From contig NZ_JAPENY010000003.1 in NCBI RefSeq assembly GCF_026341825.1, positions 620,001 through 684,000 on the forward strand: a DNA stretch of 64,000 nt, read 5' to 3'. The notes under the pieces were generated by a model, which worked only from the letters and a program-made list of their open reading frames with translations, did not search any database and had not been told where the DNA came from. Positions 42,635 to 53,453 of the stretch are shown here, piece by piece. Position numbers and translations under genes: made by a program. Position 1 is the first letter of the stretch. Every line of letters begins with the position of its first letter. Origin of the DNA: Streptomyces sp. NBC_00620 (GTDB lineage: Bacteria > Actinomycetota > Actinomycetes > Streptomycetales > Streptomycetaceae).

Positions 42635-45600
42635 TCAGGCTCGTGTCAGCCGTAGCGTCACCAACTCGAAGGCACGCAGCCGCAAGGTGATCCGGTCGCC
42701 GTCGCGCCCGGGTGCCGCCGCGTCAGCCAACGGCCGCTCCAGCAGGTCGGTCACCGTCACTCCGGCAACCTCGAAGCCCGTCGTCAGCGTGGCGCGCGTA
42801 CGAGCGCCGCGTGACTCGTGGAAGCGGACGATCACGTCACCGCTGCCGTCGTCGGCCAGTTTGAGCGCCGTCACGACGACGGCGTCCTGGTCGACGGTCA
42901 CCAGCGGTGCGACCTCCTGGGAGCCGGTCAGGCGCCTCTCCGGCAGGTTGATCCGCCAGCCCTCGCGCACGGCGTCCCCGATCCCAGCGCCGGGCACCAG
43001 AGCGTGCCGGAAGCGGTGGACGCCCTGGTCGGTCTCGGGGTCGGGGAAGCGCGGGGCCCGGAGCAGCGAGACGCGCACGGTGGTGGTCGTACCGGAGTCG
43101 GTGTCGCGGACGGAACGGGTCACGTCGTGCCCGTACGTCGAGTCGTTGACGAGTGCGACGCCCCACCCCGGTTCCTCGATGTGCACGAACCGGTGGTTGC
43201 ACGCCTCGAACTTGGCCGCCTCCCAGCTCGTGTTGGTGTGCGTGGGCCGGTAGAAGTGCCCGAACTGCGTTTCGGACGCGTACCTTTCGGCGTGCACGTC
43301 GAGCGGGAAGGCCAGCTTCAGGAACTTCTCCGTCTCCTGCCAGTCGACCTCGGTGTCGATGCCGAGCCGCCGCTCCCCCGGTGCGAGGGACAGCACCTGG
43401 GTGACCCGCGACGCGCCGAAGGACCGTACGATCCGGACCGACACGCCGTCGTCACCGGGCACGACCTCTTCCGCGTCGACCAGGTCGGTGACCGTGTTGC
43501 GGTAGAACTCGTCCACGTCCCAGGCGTCCCACATGTTCGGGAAGTCGGGGTGGAGCTGGAGCAGGTTCGCGGCCTGACCGGGCGCGACCGTCTCCCGCTC
43601 GGCTTCGATGTCGTACGCCGATACGACGAGACCCCGCGCGTCGATTTCGACCCGCAACAGCCCGTTGTCGAGGACGAATCCGCCGTCGACGCGAGGTGCG
43701 AGTGCGGTGCTGCCGTCGATTGCCGGGGTCCGCGCGCCGCCCGCCGGGACGCCGTCACGATGGTGCGGCGCCGAGTTGAAGACGAGGGCCGCCGAGCCCT
43801 CGCCCGCCAGGGCGCGCTGGGCCGCGTCGATGATCGCGTTCAGCTCGCCGGCGAGGCGCTCGTAGGTGGCGCGGGCCTCCCGGTGCACCCAGGCGATGGA
43901 GGAGCCGGGCAGGATGTCGTGGAACTGGTGGAGCAGGACCGTCTTCCAGATGCGGTCCAACTCCTCGTACGGATAGGGGGATCCGGTCCGTACGGCTGCT
44001 GTCGCCGCCCACAGTTCGGCCTCGCGCAGGAGGTGTTCGCTGCGCCGGTTGCCCTGCTTGGTCTTCGCCTGGCTGGTGAGCGTGGCGCGGTGGAGTTCGA
44101 GGTACAACTCGCCGACCCACACGGGGGCGTTGGGGTACTCGGCCTCCGCCTTCTGGAAGAACTCCCCGGGCGTCTCCCACGTCACCGTCGCGGAGCCTTC
44201 GAGGTCCTTCAGCCGCGCCGCCTTCGCGATCATCTCCCGCGTCGTGCCGCCGCCTCCGTCGCCCCAGCCGGTGGGGGCGAGGGAGTGCCGGGCGACGCCC
44301 TTGTCCTTGAAGTTGCTCGCCGCGTGGGCGATCTCGCTGCCCTTCATGGAGCAGTTGTAGGTGTCGACGGGCGGGAAGTGCGTGAAGATGCGGGTGCCGT
44401 CGATGCCTTCCCACTGGAAGGTGTGGTGGGGGAACTTGTTGGTCTGCGACCAGGAGATCTTCTGCGTCAGCAGCCACTTGGAGCCGGCCGCCTTGATGAT
44501 CTGCGGCAGCCCGGCGGCGAAGCCGAAGGTGTCGGGCAGCCAGGCCTCGTCGTTCTCGATGCCGAACTCGTCGAGGAAGAACCGCTTCCCGTGCACGAAC
44601 TGACGGGCCATCGCCTCCGAGCCCGGCATGTTCGTGTCCGACTCGACCCACATTCCGCCCGCGGGCACGAACCGCCCGTCGGCGACGGCCTTCTTGACCT
44701 TCGCCCACACCTCGGGCCGGTGCTCCTTCACCCACGCCCACTGCTGGGCCTGGGACATGGCGAAGATGAAGTCCGGCTCGTCCTCGATGAGGGCGGTCAT
44801 GTTGGAGGTCGTCCGGGCCACCTTGCGGACCGTCTCGCGCAACGGCCACAGCCACGCCGAGTCGATGTGCGCGTGCCCGACGGCGCTGATGCGGTGCGCG
44901 GAGGGCACGGCGGGTTCGGCCAGCACTCCGGCGAGCCGTGAACGTGCCGCGTCCGCCGTGCTGTTGACGTCCTGGAGGTCGACCGCGTCGAGCGCCCGGT
45001 CCACCGCCCGCAGGATGTCCCAGCGCCGGGCGGACTCCACCGGCAGTTCGGCCATCAGCTCGCCGAGCACCTCCAGGTCGAGGACGAGGTGCCACACGGT
45101 CTCGTCGAAGACGGCTAGGTCCATCCGCTCCAGCTTGTACTGCGGCTCGCTGCCCGCCGTCTCCTTGTCGCCCAACTGCGTGGGCAGGAAGGGGTGGTAG
45201 TCGAGGATGACCGGGTTGGAGGCGGCCTCGATGTGCAGCCTGACCTCCTCGCCGCCCTCTACCGGGGCGCCTATGCGGACCCACTGGTTGCGCGGGTTCA
45301 GGCCCTTCACCGGGGTCCCGTCGGGCCGGTAGACGAGCCCTTCGCACTGGAAGCCGGGCATGTTCTCGTCGAAGCCGAGGTCGAGGAGCGCCTCGACGGT
45401 CTTCCCGGCCCACGCCTCCGGAACGGTCCCGGTGACGCGGAACCAGCTGGTGCCCCACGGAGCACCCCAGCGTGCGCCCGCCTCGATCGGCTCCGTCCGG
45501 GCGGCGAGTCCTTCCGCCACCGGAACCGGCTCGCCCGGCGCGTGCCAGACCGCCACCTCCAGCGGCACGGACTCGGGGTACACGGCGGGTCGAATGCGCT

Positions 45601-45652
45601 CGTCGAGGACGCGCTTGAGGCGGCGTTCGACCAGGGTGCGGTCGTCATGCAT
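42635..45652 (-). CDS. Alpha-mannosidase, GH38, cytoplasmic
   Basis: The 1005-residue protein is typical in length for GH38. It has GHAHIDSAWLWP (H260, H262, D264 for zinc), MWVESDTNMPGSEAM with the likely nucleophile D339, and a large C-terminal beta domain containing RRFRHAL-like and DVIVRFHESRGA segments. No signal peptide is present, so it acts inside the cell, most likely trimming imported mannose-rich oligosaccharides. It is the last gene of operon B, 29 bases after the GH85 gene. The exact linkage preference cannot be told. Confidence 0.93.
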   Translation of the reverse strand: MHDDRTLVERRLKRVLDERIRPAVYPESVPLEVAVWHAPGEPVPVAEGLAARTEPIEAGARWGAPWGTSWFRVTGTVPEAWAGKTVEALLDLGFDENMPGFQCEGLVYRPDGTPVKGLNPRNQWVRIGAPVEGGEEVRLHIEAASNPVILDYHPFLPTQLGDKETAGSEPQYKLERMDLAVFDETVWHLVLDLEVLGELMAELPVESARRWDILRAVDRALDAVDLQDVNSTADAARSRLAGVLAEPAVPSAHRISAVGHAHIDSAWLWPLRETVRKVARTTSNMTALIEDEPDFIFAMSQAQQWAWVKEHRPEVWAKVKKAVADGRFVPAGGMWVESDTNMPGSEAMARQFVHGKRFFLDEFGIENDEAWLPDTFGFAAGLPQIIKAAGSKWLLTQKISWSQTNKFPHHTFQWEGIDGTRIFTHFPPVDTYNCSMKGSEIAHAASNFKDKGVARHSLAPTGWGDGGGGTTREMIAKAARLKDLEGSATVTWETPGEFFQKAEAEYPNAPVWVGELYLELHRATLTSQAKTKQGNRRSEHLLREAELWAATAAVRTGSPYPYEELDRIWKTVLLHQFHDILPGSSIAWVHREARATYERLAGELNAIIDAAQRALAGEGSAALVFNSAPHHRDGVPAGGARTPAIDGSTALAPRVDGGFVLDNGLLRVEIDARGLVVSAYDIEAERETVAPGQAANLLQLHPDFPNMWDAWDVDEFYRNTVTDLVDAEEVVPGDDGVSVRIVRSFGASRVTQVLSLAPGERRLGIDTEVDWQETEKFLKLAFPLDVHAERYASETQFGHFYRPTHTNTSWEAAKFEACNHRFVHIEEPGWGVALVNDSTYGHDVTRSVRDTDSGTTTTVRVSLLRAPRFPDPETDQGVHRFRHALVPGAGIGDAVREGWRINLPERRLTGSQEVAPLVTVDQDAVVVTALKLADDGSGDVIVRFHESRGARTRATLTTGFEVAGVTVTDLLERPLADAAAPGRDGDRITLRLRAFELVTLRLTRA

Positions 45653-45681
45653 GAGAGTGCTCCGTGGGGTGTGGGTGCGGG

Positions 45682-47682
45682 CTACCAGGTGTGCGTGGTC
45701 GTACTGGCGGTCGAGACGGTGAACAGCTCCCCCACCGAGCGCAGTTCGAACCGTGCGGCGGTCTCTCCCTGCTCGGGGACGAGGCCGCCGACGTAGAACG
45801 CGCTCTGGCAGGTGCCGCCGAGGAAGCGGCGCGTGCCGTCGGGGAACGTCCGGTACAGCTCGTAGTGGCGTACGGGACCGGGGGCGCCGTCCCAGGCGAA
45901 GCGCAGGCTGCCTCCGTCGGCGTCCGTGACGCGCAGGCCGGTGGGCGCGGCGGGGGTCACCACCGCATCCCGGACGGCGAGCCCGCCCAGCCGCCAGCGC
46001 ACCGGACCGCTGGTGGCGGTGAGCCGCACGCCCAGGGCGCGTATCTCCCCCGACAGCCCTGTCAGCCGCACGGTCGAGGTCACCCAGCCGGAGCCCGTGC
46101 TCAGCGGGAAGTACGTGTACGGGGGCGCCCCGCCCGCCGTGTCCGGCTCGGCGGTGGCGACGGCCAGCTCGACCTGGACACCGCCGGTGTCGGCGCGGTG
46201 GGTCAGTTCGACCATCGTGTCCGCGCCGAGCGGCAGCCTTGTCGAGTACAGGTCCAGTGTGGCCGGGGCGTCGAGGGCGCCGTCGACGAGAAGGCTGCTG
46301 CCGCCGCGCCAGGCGTCCGCGAAGTCGAAGGTGACGGCGGGGCGTTGGCCCGTTGTCCGCACGACCCAGCGGCGGGACGGAAGCCGGTCCTGGAGACCGA
46401 GATGGTTCCAGGCGGCTTGCGAGGTGGCCGCGCCGTTCTCGTACCACTTCAGACCGTGGCCGGTGTTGAAGACCGTCGCGAAGGGCACTGAGGTGACGGT
46501 CGAGCGGTCGGCGACGGAGACGGCCGGGGCGCGCCAACTGGCCGTCGTGTTGGGCTTGGACGGGTCGAGGGTGGCGCCGGTCCAGAACAGGTCGTCGGAG
46601 GCGTGGAAGTCACCGGGTGTGCGGCTCGCGGGCAGGTGGTTGCGGGTCCATTCGGGCCGGTAGAAGCCGATGGAGGTGACATGGGCCGCGGTGGTCGGCA
46701 CGATGGCGTTCCAGTTGACGACCTTGCTCGTGCCGCTGGCCTCCACATCGACGCCCGCCCACAACTCGTAGCGGCTGCGCCCAAGTTGCTGGGCCAGCGT
46801 CCCCGACGATGCCAGGGTGCTCTGCGACCAGCGGAAGTCGATGAACATGGAGTCGGCGGACTGGAAGAAGGTCTGGTTCTGGCTGTTCAGGGCGCCCTGC
46901 CAGCTCACCGAGCCGCCGACGGTCATCGAGTCGTACCAGGTGACGCGCTGGCCCTTCGCCGTGCCGAGCGCCTTGAGCTCCTTCAGGAAGCCGAGCATGT
47001 CGGTGGCGAGCGCGGCGTTCCCGCCGCTCGTCTCGGGGTTCACGAACCAGCCGTCGAACCCGTACGCCTCGGCCACCGCGACGAGTTGGGCTGCCAGCGG
47101 GTAGTGCCCGGCGGCGTCCTTCTGGACCAGGTCGCGGGTCCACTGGAGCTGTCCGCCGTACGCGACCGGCGGCAGGAAGATGTTGCCGAGGACCGGCACC
47201 CCGTGGCGGTGGGCGGCGTCCACGATGGGTGCGTTCGGGGCGAGGATCAGGCCCTCGCCCGACGAGCCGCCCCAGAAGATGAGTTCGTCGACGTACGACC
47301 AGTGGGTGAGCGCGTAGTAGTCGGCGGTGGCCGCGCCCTGCGAGGGGTTGCTCGCCGTGGGGCCGAAGGAGACGAGGGACTGGATGCGGGCCTGGCCGGA
47401 GCGGGCGGTCGTGTTCGCCGGGGTCGGTGTGAAGCGCGCGGCGAGTGGCACGGACGACGCGTTGAACGCCAGGTCGGCGTCGCTCGCGGCGCTCCAGGTC
47501 TTGAGGCTGCGCCAGGTGATACCGGTGCCCGGGGTGCCGGCGGGCAGCGAGTCGGGGTACCAGTAGGAGGCGTACGGCTGGAGGTCGCGGGCGGCCGCGA
47601 CCGCCGTACCGGAGAGGCCGGGGACGAGTCCCGCAGCTGCTCCGGCTCCGGCGAGCAGGACGGTACGTCTGTTGAGGTTCAC
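45682..47682 (-). CDS. Tat-exported endo-beta-N-acetylglucosaminidase, GH85
   Basis: The 666-residue protein has a Tat signal (MNLNRRTVLLAGAG) and a GH85 catalytic domain: YWGGS-like LIFWGGSSGEGLILAPN, GVPVLGNIFLPP, and the active site FDGWFVNPETSGG with N215 and E217 (substrate-assisted Asn/Glu pair). Downstream are a carbohydrate-binding-like beta domain (about 400-560) and a fibronectin-type III-like module at the C-terminus (PTGLRVTDADGGSLRFAWDG). It should cut between the two core GlcNAc residues of N-glycans outside the cell, releasing the mannose arm and leaving GlcNAc, with any core fucose, on the protein. Confidence 0.93.
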   Translation of the reverse strand: MNLNRRTVLLAGAGAAAGLVPGLSGTAVAAARDLQPYASYWYPDSLPAGTPGTGITWRSLKTWSAASDADLAFNASSVPLAARFTPTPANTTARSGQARIQSLVSFGPTASNPSQGAATADYYALTHWSYVDELIFWGGSSGEGLILAPNAPIVDAAHRHGVPVLGNIFLPPVAYGGQLQWTRDLVQKDAAGHYPLAAQLVAVAEAYGFDGWFVNPETSGGNAALATDMLGFLKELKALGTAKGQRVTWYDSMTVGGSVSWQGALNSQNQTFFQSADSMFIDFRWSQSTLASSGTLAQQLGRSRYELWAGVDVEASGTSKVVNWNAIVPTTAAHVTSIGFYRPEWTRNHLPASRTPGDFHASDDLFWTGATLDPSKPNTTASWRAPAVSVADRSTVTSVPFATVFNTGHGLKWYENGAATSQAAWNHLGLQDRLPSRRWVVRTTGQRPAVTFDFADAWRGGSSLLVDGALDAPATLDLYSTRLPLGADTMVELTHRADTGGVQVELAVATAEPDTAGGAPPYTYFPLSTGSGWVTSTVRLTGLSGEIRALGVRLTATSGPVRWRLGGLAVRDAVVTPAAPTGLRVTDADGGSLRFAWDGAPGPVRHYELYRTFPDGTRRFLGGTCQSAFYVGGLVPEQGETAARFELRSVGELFTVSTASTTTHTW

Positions 47683-47711
47683 TGTGTGCTCCGTATGGTC
47701 GTGGGGACGGG

Positions 47712-48947
47712 CTACTCGGTGACCTGATCGGGTGTGACGACTTCGGTGATGCCACGGGCCGCGAGGTGTTCCTTGTCATCGGTGCGGCTCGCGAGAACGG
47801 TGGTGGGGCGGGCTCCGTCGGCGGTCAGCCGGGCGAAGGCCTCGAAGACCTGCCCACCCGGTGCGCAGACCGAACGGCGGCCCGGAGTGGTCTCGACCAC
47901 TAGGGCCGTGGTCCGGGGTGCGGGTGCGTACACACGCCGCTCCTCGATGATCCGCTTGATGGTCCGGCCCGCGGGCTTGACCTGCCTGTCGTTGGTCAAC
48001 AGGCCGAGGCTGTACTCGAGTTCGGGAAAGTCGGCGAGGTCGCGGCTGACGTCGTGCGAGCACCACCAGGTGACGCCCCAGACGTCGGGGCAGTCGAGGG
48101 CGTTCACGACGGTCGCCTCGGTGAACGCGGCCGCGTGCCCGGCCGGGATCAGCGGGGCGGGCGCGCCGACCTCCTGGAGCCATACCGGTCGGTGCGGGTC
48201 GTCCGCCCAGGCCTTGGACAGCTCGATGAGGTACGCGGCGTGGTGTTCGGTGGCGACGCCCGTACGGCCGTGGCGCTGGGCCGTGCCGTTGAACACCCAG
48301 GAGTGCACGGCGGTGACCGCGCCGAGCCGGGCCGAGTGCTCAGGCGTGAACGGCTGGTCGTCCTGGTACCAGGCGGCGTCGTACGAGGCGTGCAGATGGA
48401 GCTTGCCGGGCGCGCCCTCCTCGCAGGCGGCGAGCAGCCGCCGAAGCCAGGCTCCTGCCTCGTCCGGCGTGATGCGATCGGGGTCGGGATGCGGTCCCGC
48501 GGCGAACTGGTTGACCTCGTTGCCGATGGTCATGCCGATGAAGTTCGGCCGGTCGGCGAGCGCGGCGGCGAGCACCCGCAGGTACTCCGCTTCGCCCTCG
48601 ACCACGTCCGGGTCGGTGAAGATGTTCCGCCGGTGCCAGGTCTGCGTCCACGCGGGCAGGAAGTCGAAGCTCGACAAGTGCCCTTGCAGACCGTCCACGT
48701 TGACGTCGAGCCCGCGTTCAGCGGCGGCGTCGGCGAGCGCGACGAGCTGCTCCACGGCGCGTGGGCGGATCAGGGTGCGGTTCGGCTGGAAGTAGGGCCA
48801 CAGCGGAAAGACACGGATGTGGTCCAGGCCGAGCGCGGCGATCGAGTCCAGGTCGGCGCGTACGGCGTCGAGGTCGAAGTCGAGCCAGTGGTGGAACCAC
48901 CCTTCGCTCGGGGTGTAGTTGACGCCGAAGCGCATGGCACGAGGCAT
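47712..48947 (-). CDS. GH5-like glycosidase, probable beta-mannosidase (GH5_18 type)
   Basis: The 411-residue clan A glycosidase starts MPRAMRFGVNYTPSEGW. The catalytic acid/base is E144 in IGNEVNQF and the nucleophile is E259 in WLQEVGAP, followed by GVTWWCSHD. No signal peptide is present, so it acts inside the cell. Enzymes of the GH5_18 group from bifidobacteria and soil actinobacteria hydrolyse Man-beta-1,4-GlcNAc, the last piece left after alpha-mannosidase trimming. Position beside GH85 and GH38 supports this, but subfamily assignment needs a search. Confidence 0.85.
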   Translation of the reverse strand: MPRAMRFGVNYTPSEGWFHHWLDFDLDAVRADLDSIAALGLDHIRVFPLWPYFQPNRTLIRPRAVEQLVALADAAAERGLDVNVDGLQGHLSSFDFLPAWTQTWHRRNIFTDPDVVEGEAEYLRVLAAALADRPNFIGMTIGNEVNQFAAGPHPDPDRITPDEAGAWLRRLLAACEEGAPGKLHLHASYDAAWYQDDQPFTPEHSARLGAVTAVHSWVFNGTAQRHGRTGVATEHHAAYLIELSKAWADDPHRPVWLQEVGAPAPLIPAGHAAAFTEATVVNALDCPDVWGVTWWCSHDVSRDLADFPELEYSLGLLTNDRQVKPAGRTIKRIIEERRVYAPAPRTTALVVETTPGRRSVCAPGGQVFEAFARLTADGARPTTVLASRTDDKEHLAARGITEVVTPDQVTE

Positions 48948-48982
48948 GCAGAATCCTGATTCATGAGCGGGAACACGGGAGG

Positions 48983-49890
<908 letters not shown>

Positions 49891-49894
<4 letters not shown>

Positions 49895-50823
49895 GCGTCC
49901 TCCTTCCGGTCGGCGCGCAGTACGAGCAGCATCAGCGCGACGGTGACGACGAAGACGACGACCGAGATGGCGGAGGCGTAGCCGACGCGGCCGGTCAGAC
50001 CGGTACCGGTGCGCTGGACGAGCATGACGAGGGTGGTGTCCTCGCCCGCCGGGCCGCCGTCGGGCCCGGCCATCAGATAGACCTCGGAGAACACCTTGAA
50101 GGCGGCCACCGACGACAGCGCCCCGACCAGCACCATCGTGGAGCGGACCGCGGGAACGGTCACCGTGAAGAAGCGGCGCACGGCCCCCGCGCCGTCCACC
50201 GACGCGGCCTCATGCAGCTCGCGCGGCACATTGGCGAGCGCCGCCAGATAAATGATCATGTAGTAGCCGAGGCCCTTCCAGACCGTGACGGCCATGGCGC
50301 TGAGCAGAAGCAGCCACTGGTCGCTGAGGAAGCCGACCTTGCCGACGCCGATCGTCTCCAACAGCGAGTTCACCAGGCCGCGTTCGTCGAGCAGCCACAC
50401 CCAGATGAGCCCGACCACGACGATCGACGCGACGACCGGGGTGTAGAAGGCCGACCGGAAGAAGGCGATGCCGGGGATGTTCTTCTGGACCAGCATGCCG
50501 AGCAGCAGCGGCAGCAGGACGAGCGCGGGGACGACCCCGACGACGTACAGCGTGCTGTTGCGCAGCCCGATCCAGAACATGTCGTCGTGCAGCAGCTCCC
50601 GGAAGTTGGCCAGGCCCACGAACTCGCCGGGGATCAGGGTCCGGCGGTCCGTGAAGGCGTTGACCAGCGTGGAGAAGAACGGGTACAGGATGAAGATGCC
50701 TACGACCAGGAACCCGGGGGCGGCGAACAGCCAGGGGCTGGTGGGCAGATGGCGCCGCACCCGCGTGCCCGGAGGGCGCACCCCGGGCCGGACTCCGCGG
50801 TCGACGGTGGAGGAACTCGCCAT
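49891..50823 (-). CDS. Sugar ABC importer permease, MalF type
   Basis: The 310-residue protein has six membrane helices (beginning LFAAPGFLVVGIFILYPFF) and the ATPase-coupling loop ELHEAASVDGAGAVRRFFTV. It is six bases after the binding protein and overlaps the second permease, so the three are made in stoichiometric fashion. The predicted cargo is an N-glycan-derived oligosaccharide, inferred from the downstream glycosidases. Confidence 0.93.
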
Positions 50824-50829
50824 GTCTGG

Positions 50830-52119
50830 TCAGCCCTGCTGTTCGAGCAGCTTGTTGCAAGCCTCGACAGCGTTGTCAAGAGCTTCCTTCGGGCTCTCCT
50901 TGCCCTGGAGCGCCTTGGCGACCTCGTTGCGCAGCTCGGTCTTCATCTGGTCGCTGAACAGGACAGGCGTGTAATTCACCGCGTTCTTCAGGGACTTGGC
51001 GGCGGCCACCCGCACGCGTGTCACATCGGTCCCGTCCTCCTTGGTGAAGTACGGGTCGTCCAGCGATCCGGCGGTGCTCGGGAAGATCGCGACCTGCTTC
51101 GCGAAGGACATCTGGTTCTGCGCGTCGGTGACGAAGTGTGCGAAGGCGACCGCCGCCGGGGTGTGCTTGGTCTGGGAGTTCACCATCACGCCCATCACGT
51201 ACATGTTCACCTTGCCGGTGCTGGTGATCTGGTCCGTGATGCCGATGTTCTTGTAGAGGTTCGGCGCCTGCTTCTTGAAGTTCTCGAGGTCCAGGGCGCT
51301 GCCCGGGTTCATGGCGACGGCCCCGGTCAGGAACTTCTTGCCGGAGGACTCCGGGGTCGCGGTCAGCGCCTGTGAGTCCAGCGCCTTCGCGTCGTACAAC
51401 TCCTTGTACTTGGTGAGGAGTTCGATCCCCTTGGCGTCGTTGAAGGAGAAGGCGGTGCCCTCCTTGTTCATCAGCTCCACGCCGTAGCGGCCGAAGTCCT
51501 CGACGGTGGGCACGTTGGCGAGTGTCGCGACCTTGCCGTCGCTCTTCTCCGCCAGCTCCAGGGCGTCGCTGAAGAGTTCGTCGTACGTCGTCGGCGGCTT
51601 CGAGGCGTCGAGTCCGGCCTCCTCGAAGAGTGACTTGTTGTAGAAGAGCGGGCCCGTGTTGAGGTACCAGGGGAAGGCGTACGTCCCGGTCATGCCCGGT
51701 ATCTGGTGGCTGGCCCAGGCGCCCTCCAGATACTCCGACTTGTACTTCGAGGCGGCCTTGTCGAGGTCGAGCGCGAGCCCGGCCTTGGCGAGCGGCGCGA
51801 CGAGGTCCGGCGAGACGTTCACGACGTCGGGCAGGGTGCCGCCGGCCGCGTCCGCGCTGATCTTGTCGGCGTAGCCCTCGGCGGGCTGGTCGATCCACTT
51901 CACGTGCGTGTCCGGGTACTTCTTCTCGAAGTCGGCGATCACGCCCTCGAAGTACGACTTGAAGTTGGCCTGAAGGTTCCAGGTCTGGAAGGTGATGTCG
52001 CCCTCGACCTTGCCGGAGGCGTCCGTGGAGCCGCTCCCTTCGTCACCGGAACCGCAAGCGCTCAGCGGCAGGACGAGGGCGATGGCGGCAGCGGCGAGTG
52101 CTCTGCGAGGCTTGCGCAC
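50830..52119 (-). CDS. Sugar-binding lipoprotein of a CUT1 importer
   Basis: From GTG 52119 the 429-residue protein has a lipoprotein signal (ALVLPLSAC) and the extracellular solute-binding type 1 fold: TFQTWNLQANFKSYFEGVIA, LPDVVNVSPDLVAPLAKAG, YAFPWYLNTGPLFYNKSLFE and GAVAMNPGSALDL. It is the first gene of operon B, facing the LacI gene across a region with repeated operators. By position its ligand should be the oligosaccharide cut off by the GH85 enzyme. Confidence 0.93.
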   Translation of the reverse strand: MRKPRRALAAAAIALVLPLSACGSGDEGSGSTDASGKVEGDITFQTWNLQANFKSYFEGVIADFEKKYPDTHVKWIDQPAEGYADKISADAAGGTLPDVVNVSPDLVAPLAKAGLALDLDKAASKYKSEYLEGAWASHQIPGMTGTYAFPWYLNTGPLFYNKSLFEEAGLDASKPPTTYDELFSDALELAEKSDGKVATLANVPTVEDFGRYGVELMNKEGTAFSFNDAKGIELLTKYKELYDAKALDSQALTATPESSGKKFLTGAVAMNPGSALDLENFKKQAPNLYKNIGITDQITSTGKVNMYVMGVMVNSQTKHTPAAVAFAHFVTDAQNQMSFAKQVAIFPSTAGSLDDPYFTKEDGTDVTRVRVAAAKSLKNAVNYTPVLFSDQMKTELRNEVAKALQGKESPKEALDNAVEACNKLLEQQG

Positions 52120-52209
52120 GGTGACCGGGCTCCTTTGCGGCGGGTTGGCGAACAGTGCCGGGGCAGACCTTGCAGGCAACTCGCGGGGCGAGTCAATGGA
52201 TTCGGTCGA

Positions 52210-52314
52210 ACTAAATTCATTAGTCATCCAACATGGCAGCTCAGAGCCTTGCGGCCTGCCTCTTGCCATCGATCACTAATGCGCTTTAGATTGCATCAGC
52301 TCAAGCGCATTAGT
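52210..52314. promoter_or_regulatory. Set of three LacI-type operators between operon B and lacI gene
   Basis: CTAATGCGCTTTAG at 52276-52289 and its near copy CTAATGCGCTTGAG on the other strand (52300-52313) face each other. Their flanks form a perfect 12-bp inverted repeat (ACTAATGCGCTT at 52275-52286 and AAGCGCATTAGT at 52303-52314). A related palindrome, ACTAAATTCATTAGT, lies at 52210-52224 nearer the operon. The arrangement suits cooperative or looping repression of both divergent genes. Confidence 0.75.
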
Positions 52315-52366
52315 ACACAGCCACAGATGACGTCGGAAGAAGATCTCGAAAGAACGGGGAGCAAGG

Positions 52367-53410
52367 GTGCCAGCCAAGCGGTCTCCGGCGCGCCGGCCGA
52401 CGATGAAGGACATCGCCCAGCGCGCCGGAGTCTCCGAGAGCGCGGTCTCCTTCGCGCTCAACGACCGGCCGGGGGTCTCCGAGATCACCCGCGACCGGGT
52501 GCGCCGGGTCGCCGAACAGCTCGGCTGGCGGCCGAGTACGGCGGCACGCGCGCTGTCCGGGGAGGGCGCGGCCACGGTCGGCTTCGTGCTGGCGCGGCCC
52601 GCGGACACCCTCGGCGTCGACTCCTTCTTCCTGCAGCTCGTCTCCGGCATCCAGGAGGTGCTGGCGGAGCGTCATCTCGGCCTGCTCTTCCAGGTGGTGG
52701 AGGACGTGGCCGCCGAGTGCGCGGTCTACCGGCGCTGGTGGGCCGAGCACCGCGTGGACGGAGTGCTCGTCGTCGACCCGCGTGTCGACGATCCGCGTCC
52801 GGACCTGCTCGACGAGCTGGGCCTGCCCGCCGTGGTCATCGGCGGCGTACCCGACGCCCGGCACCCCGGGCTCTCCATCGTCTGGGCCGACGACGCGGCC
52901 GCGATGGCCGCGCTCGTGGACGAGCTGTACGCGCTCGGCCACCGCCGGATCGTGCACATCGCGGGCCTTCCCGGGCTCGCCCACACCGAGCGCCGGATCC
53001 GGACACTGCGCGCCGAGGCCGAGCGTCGGGGACTGGCGGAGGTGCGCTCCGTGCCCACGGACTACTCGGACGCGGAGAGCGCGGCCGCCACCCGCCGCGT
53101 CCTTGAGGGCGCCACCCCGCCGACCGCGCTGGTCTACGACAACGACGTGATGGCCGTCGCCGGAGTCGCCGCCGCCACCGAACTGGGCTTCTCCGTGCCG
53201 GGCGACGTCTCGGTGGTGGCCTGGGAGGACTCCGCGCTGTGCCGCATGGTCAAGCCGTGGCTGTCCGCGCTCTCCCGGGACACCGTCGAGTTCGGACGCA
53301 CGGCCGCACAGGAGCTGACCGCTCTCCTTGACGGCGGTCCGGCCCGGACGGTGCAGGTGCCGGTGCCGCGGCTGATCGAGCGGGACAGTACAGGGCCCCG
53401 CGGGGCATGA
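52367..53410 (+). CDS. LacI-family regulator of the oligosaccharide operon
   Basis: The 347-residue protein starts GTG 52367 and has the LacI DNA-binding head (TMKDIAQRAGVSESAVSFAL, then NDRPGVSEITRDRVRRVAEQ) and a sugar-binding core (GVLVVDPRVDD, HIAGLPGLAHTERR, ALVYDNDVMAVAGVAAATEL and SVVAWEDSALC). It is divergent from operon B, and the operators lie between them, so it most likely represses the importer and the three glycosidases until a mannose-containing oligosaccharide or mannose appears. Confidence 0.93.
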   Translation: MPAKRSPARRPTMKDIAQRAGVSESAVSFALNDRPGVSEITRDRVRRVAEQLGWRPSTAARALSGEGAATVGFVLARPADTLGVDSFFLQLVSGIQEVLAERHLGLLFQVVEDVAAECAVYRRWWAEHRVDGVLVVDPRVDDPRPDLLDELGLPAVVIGGVPDARHPGLSIVWADDAAAMAALVDELYALGHRRIVHIAGLPGLAHTERRIRTLRAEAERRGLAEVRSVPTDYSDAESAAATRRVLEGATPPTALVYDNDVMAVAGVAAATELGFSVPGDVSVVAWEDSALCRMVKPWLSALSRDTVEFGRTAAQELTALLDGGPARTVQVPVPRLIERDSTGPRGA

Positions 53411-53412
53411 AG

Positions 53413-53442
53413 GGGGTGGACGTCACGTACGACGCCCACCCC
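53413..53442. terminator. Bidirectional hairpin terminator between lacI and the fucosidase gene
   Basis: GGGGTGGACGTC (53413-53424) pairs with GACGCCCACCCC (53431-53442) with one mismatch around a six-base loop. It lies between the two convergent gene ends. Confidence 0.65.
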
Positions 53443-53453
53443 GCCCACAGGAC

